Assembly (NCBI GenBank): GCA_025352915.1
Contig: JANXSA010000144.1
Span: 1-6,515, forward strand
Length of the DNA stretch: 6,515 nucleotides
Direction: 5' to 3'
Source of the DNA: Rhodospirillales bacterium
GTDB lineage: Bacteria > Pseudomonadota > Alphaproteobacteria > Acetobacterales > Acetobacteraceae
Part shown: positions 1 to 4,630 of the stretch, piece after piece
Numbering within the stretch: position 1 is the first letter of the stretch
Layout of the letters: each line of letters begins with the position of its first letter
Translations under genes and position numbers: made by a program
Notes under the pieces: generated by a model
Told to the model about the DNA's origin: nothing
The model's database searches: none
Seen by the model: the letters and a program-made list of their open reading frames with translations, nothing else

Positions 1-47
1 AACGCGACCAGGCGCCCGCCGACAGCCGGACGCGCCACCAGTCATGA
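1..47 (+). CDS. Possible 3' end of an upstream gene (partial)
   Basis: The frame starting at base 3 is open from the window edge and ends in TGA at 45-47. It encodes a short tail reading RDQAPADSRTRHQS. The stop overlaps the ATG of the metallo-hydrolase-like gene as ATGA, the usual sign of translational coupling in an operon. Fourteen codons are too few to recognise a family. The frame of the downstream gene is also open to the window edge, so this tail could be chance. The ATGA overlap is the only real argument for it. Confidence 0.3.
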   Translation, partial: RDQAPADSRTRHQS

Positions 48-853
48 CCCCCTTCATCTGCGTCACCTGCGGCACCCAGCACGCGCCGAGCGTGGCCCCG
101 CCGCCGGCCTGCGCGATCTGCGACGACGAGCGGCAATATGTCGGCGCCGCCGGCCAACGCTGGACCACCCTGGCCGAGCTGCGCCGCAGCCATGCCAACA
201 CCTGGCGGATGCGCGAGCCCGGCCTGTTGGGGATCGGCACCACCCCCGCCTTCGCGATTGGCCAGCGGGCGCTGCTGCTGGTGCGTCCGCAAGGCAACAT
301 CCTGTGGGACTGCATCTCGCTGCTGGACGACGCCACCGTCGCCCTGGTGCGCGGGCTCGGCGGCATCGGCGCCATCGCCATTTCGCACCCGCATTTCTAT
401 TCGGCCATGGTGGAATGGGCGCACGCCTTCGAGTGCCCGGTCTGGCTCCACGAAGCCGACCGCGCCCATGTCATGCGGCCGGACCCCGCGCTGCATTTCT
501 GGGCCGGCCCAACCCACGCGCTGGCCGACGGCATCACCCTGGTCAACGCCCCCGGCCATTTCGATGGTGGCACCATGCTGCACTGGCGCGACGGGGCGGA
601 TGGCCGTGGCGCGTTGTTGACCGGCGACATCATTCAGTTGGTGCCGGATCGGGCCAGGGTCAGCTTCATGCGCAGCTACCCGAACCTGATCCCGCTGCCG
701 GCGCGCACGGTCACCGCGATCGAGGCGGCGGTGGCGCCGTTCGCCTTCGACCGGTTGTACGGCCCATTTTCCGAGCACGGCATGCAAGGCGGCGCCACGG
801 CAGCGATTGCTGTTTCCGCCGAGCGCTACCGGCGCTGGATTGCCGCGCCGTGA
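44..853 (+). CDS. MBL-fold metallo-hydrolase-like protein with N-terminal zinc ribbon
   Basis: The 269-residue protein starts with two CxxC pairs (Cys6/Cys9 and Cys23/Cys26), which look like a small zinc-binding ribbon. A metallo-beta-lactamase-like fold follows. Visible metal-site pieces are His115 and His117 in SHPHFYS, His172 in APGHFDGG and Asp195 in LTGDII. The usual HxHxDH is incomplete: the DH positions hold Tyr119 and Ser120, so at least one of the two metal sites is probably altered or lost. Similar proteins with the same opening (FICVTCGTQ...CxICxDERQYV) are annotated as MBL-fold hydrolases of unknown substrate. No signal peptide is seen, so it is probably cytoplasmic. The ATG at 44 places the ribbon at the N-terminus, as in the family, and may overlap the stop of an upstream gene. 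The 3' end overlaps a following GTG start. Family assignment is good; activity and substrate are unknown. Confidence 0.85.
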   Translation: MTPFICVTCGTQHAPSVAPPPACAICDDERQYVGAAGQRWTTLAELRRSHANTWRMREPGLLGIGTTPAFAIGQRALLLVRPQGNILWDCISLLDDATVALVRGLGGIGAIAISHPHFYSAMVEWAHAFECPVWLHEADRAHVMRPDPALHFWAGPTHALADGITLVNAPGHFDGGTMLHWRDGADGRGALLTGDIIQLVPDRARVSFMRSYPNLIPLPARTVTAIEAAVAPFAFDRLYGPFSEHGMQGGATAAIAVSAERYRRWIAAP

Positions 854-1011
854 GCGAAACGGACGAGGCGTGGGCGGGCACGCTGCGGCGCTTCGACATC
901 GACCTGCTGATAATCCACCCGACACTGCCGCCCGAGACCATCACGGCGGCGATGCCGTCGCGCCTGCCGCCAGCCGTTGCCGCACCGGCGGACGTGCCTG
1001 GTCAAAGCTGA
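850..1011 (+). pseudogene. Truncated DUF4279-like ORF (53 codons)
   Basis: A GTG at 850 overlaps the stop of the metallo-hydrolase-like gene as GTGA and opens a 53-codon frame ending at TGA 1009-1011. Residues 14-35 (RRFDIDLLIIHP, then TLPPETITAAM) resemble the first strand and helix of DUF4279-type proteins, which commonly read 'xLxIxHPxLxPxEIxxALGL'. The family then normally continues with an 'aGdpRxTPkG' segment and runs well over 100 residues. Here that part is missing and the tail is low-complexity Pro/Ala. The break coincides with the start of opposite-strand similarity to a CoA-transferase C-terminus. I read it as a gene cut short by a rearrangement. It could still be translated as a small protein by coupling to the upstream gene. 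The DUF4279 match is from memory of the family pattern and is moderate at best. Confidence 0.45.
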
Positions 1012-1048
1012 TCGGCCAGACCGGCGCGCGATACGTGGCCATCCCGCC
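941..1048 (-). pseudogene. Relic of a CaiB/BaiF CoA-transferase C-terminus
   Basis: Read on the - strand, this stretch encodes GGMATYRAPVWPISFDQARP followed by PVR and ends at a stop at 941-943. The core WPISFDQARPPVR matches LPISFDGARPPVR, near the C-terminus of the intact CoA-transferase downstream, at 11 of 13 residues; the preceding GM also matches. At DNA level, 977-1019 agrees with 1728-1770 at about 33 of 43 bases by eye. Several differences inside the shared residues are silent (TTT/TTC, GAC/GAT, GCA/GCG, CGT/CGG), so the two copies diverged while coding for protein. No start or body of a CoA-transferase remains upstream: the frame runs into the 5' part of the small membrane-protein gene. 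I infer the leftover end of a second, paralogous CoA-transferase gene. Confidence 0.6.
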
Positions 1049-1081
1049 CGTGGTATCCGCCGGTGCCGGCAACCGCCGGGC

Positions 1082-1086
1082 AGGGA
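1082..1086 (+). promoter_or_regulatory. Ribosome binding site deciding the start at 1095
   Basis: AGGGA lies 8 bases before the ATG at 1095. It overlaps the alternative in-frame ATG at 1086 and so cannot serve that codon. This favours MNDEID over MARMNDEID as the start. Confidence 0.5.
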
Positions 1087-1094
1087 TGGCGCGC

Positions 1095-1673
1095 ATGAAC
1101 GACGAGATCGACCGCCTGTTCGACAAGGTCCATGCCATCGAGGCAGATATCGAACACCGCCTGGAAGCCCATCGCGCGCAGTTCCGCTACCAGGTCGCCA
1201 AGGGCCGCGCGGTGTTCGACGCCGAGGCCGAGCGGATCAACCGGCAATTGCGCACCGGCTTGTTCAGCTACCTGCGCGCCACACCGTGGCGGCATCTGGC
1301 CGTGGCGCCGGTGATTTATGGCATGGTGATCCCGTTCGCCCTGATCGACCTCAGCCTGAGCGCCTATCAGCAACTTTGCTTCCGCGCCTGGGGCATCGCC
1401 CGGGTGGCGCGGCGCGACTACATCGTGCTGGACCGGCACCGCCTGAGCTACCTGAACGTCATCGAAAAGCTGAACTGCCTGTATTGCAGCTATGCCAACG
1501 GTGTCCTGGGCTATGCCCGCGAGATCGCCGGGCGCACCGAACAATTCTGGTGCCCGATCCGCCACGCCACCCAGATCCGCGGCCCGCATGCGCGCTACAA
1601 GGACTTCGTCGATTTCGGCGATGCCGCGGGTTATCGCGCCCGGCTGGGCGAGTTACGCGCCAAGCTGCGCTGA
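1095..1673 (+). CDS. Conserved hypothetical membrane-associated protein with CxxC
   Basis: The product is 192 residues and I cannot give it a function. Residues 1-55 are charged and helical, possibly coiled-coil, around EIDRLFDKVHAIEADIEHRL. Residues about 68-95 form a hydrophobic segment (HLAVAPVIYGMVIPFALIDL onward) that probably associates with or crosses the membrane. The C-terminal half is the most family-like part: DYIVLDRHRLSYLNVIEKLN, then CLYCSYANG with Cys128 and Cys131, then EQFWCPIRHA with Cys153 and His157. This CxxC...CxxxH spacing could bind metal or act in redox chemistry, but that is inference. I recall similar conserved hypotheticals in proteobacteria that share the NCxYC and EQxWCPIxHA blocks. 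Longer upstream starts in this frame run through the metallo-hydrolase-like gene and look non-coding. The 3' end overlaps the convergent CoA-transferase gene by 21 bp. Confidence 0.8.
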   Translation: MNDEIDRLFDKVHAIEADIEHRLEAHRAQFRYQVAKGRAVFDAEAERINRQLRTGLFSYLRATPWRHLAVAPVIYGMVIPFALIDLSLSAYQQLCFRAWGIARVARRDYIVLDRHRLSYLNVIEKLNCLYCSYANGVLGYAREIAGRTEQFWCPIRHATQIRGPHARYKDFVDFGDAAGYRARLGELRAKLR

Positions 1674-2801
1674 GCCCTGGCGATCCGGCCGCTCCGCCGC
1701 ATTATCCGCCCCCAGCGCCGGCGCGCCATGCCGCACCGGCGGCCGCGCGCCATCGAAGCTGATCGGCAGGCCCATCAGCGGCAGCGTCATCCCCGGCGGC
1801 GGTTGCAACATGCCGAGCGCGGCCACCTGCGTGTCGGTGTGCAAAACCCCCATGTCGTTGATCGGGGCACAGGGCACGCCGATCGCCTCGAACCGCGCCT
1901 CCCAATACGCCGACGGCTGCTGCGTCATGATCGCCGAGATCAGCCCGATGATCTCGTCCTTGTTGCCCGCCCGTGCCGCATTGGTGGCATAGCGCGGATC
2001 GGCTGCCCATTCGGGATGGCCCAACTCGGCCGCCATCTTGGCGAACAGCCGGTCGGTGGCGGCGGCGACCACCAGTTCGCGGTCGGCCGTCGGCACTGCC
2101 TGGAACACCACCACGCGCGGATTGCCGCTGCGATCGCGCTGCGGGTGTTTTCCGGATTCGGCAAACGCCGCCCAATGCCCGCTCATCCAGCCCATCGCGG
2201 TCTCCAGCAGCGAGGTATCGACGATGCCGCCTCGGCCAGTATTCTGCCGCCGCAACAATGCCGCGAGAATTCCCATCGCCGCCCACATGCCGGTGCCGAG
2301 ATCGAGCACCTGCACTCCGATCCGGCTCGGCGCCCCCATGGGATCGCCGTTCAGCGCGAACAGCCCGGAAAACGCCTGCACCATCGGCTCGAATCCCGGC
2401 GACATCCGCCGCGGCCCAACCGAGCCCAGCGCCCAGAGCGAGCAATAGACCAGGTGCCTGTTGGCCGCGACCATCGCCCCGGCGCCCAGCCCCAGCTTCT
2501 CCAGCGCCCCGGGCCGCATGTTCTGCACCACCACATCGCTCTGGCCAATGCGCTCGATCAGCCAGGCGAAATCATCCTCGTTGCGAAAATCCAGCGTGAT
2601 GCTGCGCTTATTGAGATTCATCGCATGGAAGGTCGTCGCCATCCCGCCATGAAACGGCGGCCCCCAGCCGCGCGCATTGTCGCCCTCCGGCCGTTCCACC
2701 TTCAGCACCTCGGCGCCCATCAGCGCCAGGATCTGCCCGGCATACGGCCCTGCCAGGTTCTCCGCGATCTCGACAACCTTGATCCCCGCCAGCGGCAGCA
2801 T
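1653..2801 (-). CDS. Family III (CaiB/BaiF) CoA-transferase
   Basis: The 382-residue protein would move CoA from an acyl-CoA donor to a free carboxylic acid in the cytoplasm, acting as an interlocked dimer in this family. It opens with the family signature LPLAGIKVVEIAENLAGPYA and then AEVLKVERPEGDNAR. The catalytic aspartate that forms the aspartyl-CoA mixed anhydride is expected near residue 169 (formyl-CoA transferase numbering). Here it is Asp167 in VQVLDLGTGMWAAMG. GGIVDTSLLETAM follows, and the C-terminus carries LPISFDGARPPVR. Length is normal for the family. The ATG at 2801 overlaps the stop of the upstream flavoprotein gene as TGATG, implying translational coupling; a GTG three bases earlier (2804) is an alternative start. 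The 3' end overlaps the convergent membrane-protein gene by 21 bp. The acid substrate cannot be inferred. A racemase-like member is possible but less likely given the neighbours. Confidence 0.93.
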   Translation of the reverse strand: MLPLAGIKVVEIAENLAGPYAGQILALMGAEVLKVERPEGDNARGWGPPFHGGMATTFHAMNLNKRSITLDFRNEDDFAWLIERIGQSDVVVQNMRPGALEKLGLGAGAMVAANRHLVYCSLWALGSVGPRRMSPGFEPMVQAFSGLFALNGDPMGAPSRIGVQVLDLGTGMWAAMGILAALLRRQNTGRGGIVDTSLLETAMGWMSGHWAAFAESGKHPQRDRSGNPRVVVFQAVPTADRELVVAAATDRLFAKMAAELGHPEWAADPRYATNAARAGNKDEIIGLISAIMTQQPSAYWEARFEAIGVPCAPINDMGVLHTDTQVAALGMLQPPPGMTLPLMGLPISFDGARPPVRHGAPALGADNAAERPDRQGSAQLGA

Positions 2802-3745
2802 CACGCCACCAGCCCGGCGATGCGCGCGGCGGCGGCGCGATACTCGGCCTCCATCCGGTCCACGAGATCGCCAACCGAGGGAATGTCGGTGATCGCCCCG
2901 GCCCCCTGACCGGCGCCCCAGATATCGCGCCAGGCATGCGGTTTCTCCCGCTTGTGCCCGGCGACATAGGTTTTCCCGGCTTCCGGCACCGGCAAATTGG
3001 CGGGATCGAGCCCAGCGGCGATCATGCTCTTGGATAAGTAATTGCCATGCACGCCCGAGAACATATTGGTGTAGGTGACGTCCTTGCTGCCGCTATCGAC
3101 GATCATTTGCTTGTAGGCATCGGGCGCATTGGCCTCGCGCGTGGCGATGAAGCGGGTGCCCATATAGACCATGTCCGCGCCCATCGCCTGCGCCGCCAGA
3201 ATCCCGGCGCCATCGCCGATCGCCCCGGCCAGGATGATCGTGCCGTCGAAGAATTTCCGAACTTCCGGCAACAGCGCAAACGGCGAGGTCGCGCCGCCAT
3301 GCCCGCCCGCCCCGGCACAGACCAGGATCAGCCCGTCCACCCCTTGCTCCACGGCTTTCTCGGCATGGCGCAGCGTGGTGACATCGTGAAACACCAGCCC
3401 GCCATATTCATGCGCGCCCTGCACCACTTCGGCCGGCGGGCGCAGCGAGGTGATGATCACCGGCACACGAAACTTCATGCAGGTATCGAGGTCGCCGGCC
3501 AGCCGGTCATTGCTGGCATGACAGATCAGGTTCACCCCATACAGTCCGTGCGTGCCAATCAGCCGCACCTGCAACTGCTCCAGCCACACTGCGAATTCTT
3601 CTTGTGGCCGCGCGTTCAGCGCCGGGAAGGTGCCGATAATCCCCGCCCGGCACTGCGCCTCCACCAGGTCGAGCCCGGAGACGATGAACATCGGCGAGCC
3701 GATCACCGGTAGGCGCAGGCGGCGGAACTGTTGCGGCATCGGCAT
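2801..3745 (-). CDS. NAD(P)H-dependent flavin oxidoreductase / nitronate monooxygenase family
   Basis: This is a 314-residue TIM-barrel FMN protein of the 2-nitropropane dioxygenase/nitronate monooxygenase family. Visible marks are LPVIGSPMFIVSG at the N-terminus, CAGAGGHGG with the conserved His at about residue 149 (the catalytic base in characterised nitronate monooxygenases), the FMN-phosphate region LAGAIGDGAGILAAQAMGAD then VYMGTRFIAT, and WGAGQGAGAITDIPS near the C-terminus. Many family members do not act on nitronates. Next to CoA-transferase and crotonase genes this one may be an acyl-CoA or lipid-related oxidoreductase, so the substrate stays open. The ATG at 3745 has an AGGAG 8 bases upstream. 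The ATG at 3751 gives two more residues but only a 2-base spacer. The gene leads a two-gene unit with the CoA-transferase and is divergent from the crotonase gene. Confidence 0.92.
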   Translation of the reverse strand: MPMPQQFRRLRLPVIGSPMFIVSGLDLVEAQCRAGIIGTFPALNARPQEEFAVWLEQLQVRLIGTHGLYGVNLICHASNDRLAGDLDTCMKFRVPVIITSLRPPAEVVQGAHEYGGLVFHDVTTLRHAEKAVEQGVDGLILVCAGAGGHGGATSPFALLPEVRKFFDGTIILAGAIGDGAGILAAQAMGADMVYMGTRFIATREANAPDAYKQMIVDSGSKDVTYTNMFSGVHGNYLSKSMIAAGLDPANLPVPEAGKTYVAGHKREKPHAWRDIWGAGQGAGAITDIPSVGDLVDRMEAEYRAAAARIAGLVA

Positions 3746-3753
3746 GGTCATTT

Positions 3754-3759
3754 CTCCTC
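3754..3759 (-). promoter_or_regulatory. Ribosome binding site of the flavin oxidoreductase gene
   Basis: On the - strand GAGGAG is a strong Shine-Dalgarno match. It lies 8 bases before the ATG at 3745 but only 2 bases before the ATG at 3751. This favours the protein starting MPMPQQF. Confidence 0.65.
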
Positions 3760-3845
3760 GATTGCCGCGACGCTGCGGGAGGCTCGGTGCTTCGTCAACG
3801 CCGTCTTGGCGCCCGCGCGATCACAGGCCATGCTGCGGCCAAAGC

Positions 3846-3850
3846 GGAGG
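3846..3850 (+). promoter_or_regulatory. Ribosome binding site of the crotonase gene
   Basis: GGAGG lies 6 bases before the ATG at 3857, ideal spacing. It fixes the start there rather than at upstream in-frame ATGs such as 3731, which would overlap the divergent gene and add a non-family N-terminus. Confidence 0.8.
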
Positions 3851-3856
3851 ATCCCC

Positions 3857-4630
3857 ATGCAAGTTGAGACCAGCTATTCCGGCGCCGTCGCCACCGTCAC
3901 CCTGAACCGGCCAGAGCGGATGAACGCGCTGACCAAGGAGATGCGCGAGGAACTGATCGAGGCATTCCAGTCATTGCGTTTCAACGATGATGTCCGTGCG
4001 GTGATCCTGACCGCCAACGGCAATGATTTCTGCGCCGGTGCCGATATCGACCGCATGGCCGAGGACGACCTGCGCGCCCGGCGCGACCGGCTCCAGGGCT
4101 TGAGCCAAACCTATATGCGCATCCTGCATGCGATCGAAAAGCCGGTGATCGCCGCGGTGCGCGGCCATGCGGTGGGCATCGGCATGTCCCTGGTGCTGGG
4201 CTGCGACATCGTGCTGGCCAGCGACACCGCACGCTTCGGCCAGACCTTCCGCCGCATCGGTTACGCGCCCGATGGCGGCGGCATCTGGTTCCTCGCCCGC
4301 CGCCTGCCGATGAACATCGCCAAGGAGCTGGTCTATACCGGCCGGGTGTTCGATGCCGCGGAGGGCCACAAGCTCGGCATCGTCAACCACGTCATCCCCG
4401 ATGCCGAACTGATGGATCGCGCCAACGCCATGGCCGCCGACATGGCCGAAGGTCCGACTTTCGCGCTCGGCCTGTCCAAGAAGCTGTTCCACGTCGCCGC
4501 CGGACCCAGCCTGGAGGATTACCTGGAATACGAAGCCTTCGTTCAGCCGACGCTGGGAGCGACGCACGACCACAAGGAAGGCGTCGCGGCATTCCGCGAA
4601 AAGCGTAAGCCAAAGTTCAAGGGCCGGTAG
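3857..4630 (+). CDS. Enoyl-CoA hydratase/isomerase (crotonase) family protein
   Basis: The 257-residue protein has normal crotonase length and layout. It opens MQVETSYSGAVATVTLNRPE, has the first oxyanion-hole motif FCAGADI (residues 58-64), then KPVIAAVRGHAVGIGMSLVL with the second oxyanion-hole glycine, then CDIVLASDTARFGQ and IGYAPDGGGIWFLARRLP. Typical hydratases carry two catalytic glutamates, Glu144 and Glu164 in rat enzyme numbering. The aligned positions here are Ser111 (GIGMSL) and Phe131 (FGQTF), so ordinary water addition is unlikely. Asp139 (APDGGG) sits where dienoyl-CoA isomerases and PaaG-type isomerases have a catalytic Asp. A double-bond or ring/oxepin-type isomerase is therefore a better guess than a hydratase, but the reaction remains unproven. 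The stop at 4628-4630 directly abuts the stop of the convergent Hint-protein gene, leaving no room for a separate terminator. Confidence 0.92.
   Translation: MQVETSYSGAVATVTLNRPERMNALTKEMREELIEAFQSLRFNDDVRAVILTANGNDFCAGADIDRMAEDDLRARRDRLQGLSQTYMRILHAIEKPVIAAVRGHAVGIGMSLVLGCDIVLASDTARFGQTFRRIGYAPDGGGIWFLARRLPMNIAKELVYTGRVFDAAEGHKLGIVNHVIPDAELMDRANAMAADMAEGPTFALGLSKKLFHVAAGPSLEDYLEYEAFVQPTLGATHDHKEGVAAFREKRKPKFKGR

Larger units (their letters stand above)
3752..3856. promoter_or_regulatory. Divergent intergenic region between the oxidoreductase and crotonase genes
   Basis: About 105 bp separate the two divergent starts, so both promoters should lie here or extend into the genes. On the + strand the best weak candidate I can see is TTGGCG at 3806-3811, a 17-base gap, then CATGCT at 3829-3834. 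It resembles a sigma-70 type promoter only partly: 4 of 6 bases at -35 and 3 of 6 at -10. I found no convincing inverted repeat for a regulator and no clear - strand promoter. Confidence 0.35.

Noticed and set aside
304..1011. 235-codon + strand frame through the metallo-hydrolase-like gene
   Set aside because: Only its last 53 codons, from the GTG at 850, look like protein. The earlier part is an Arg/His-rich shadow of the recognised gene.
1728..2909. 393-codon + strand open frame opposite the CoA-transferase gene
   Set aside because: It is rich in Arg, His and Pro with no family motifs, and it lies wholly over a well-recognised CoA-transferase and the end of the oxidoreductase. It is a typical high-GC antisense shadow.
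3047..3712. 221-codon + strand open frame opposite the flavin oxidoreductase gene
   Set aside because: It shows shadow composition and lies antisense to conserved catalytic and FMN motifs. No ribosome binding site or family pattern was seen.
3971..4573. 200-codon - strand frame opposite the crotonase gene
   Set aside because: It lies over all conserved crotonase motifs, with shadow-type Gly/Ala/Val/Asp composition and no recognisable domain.
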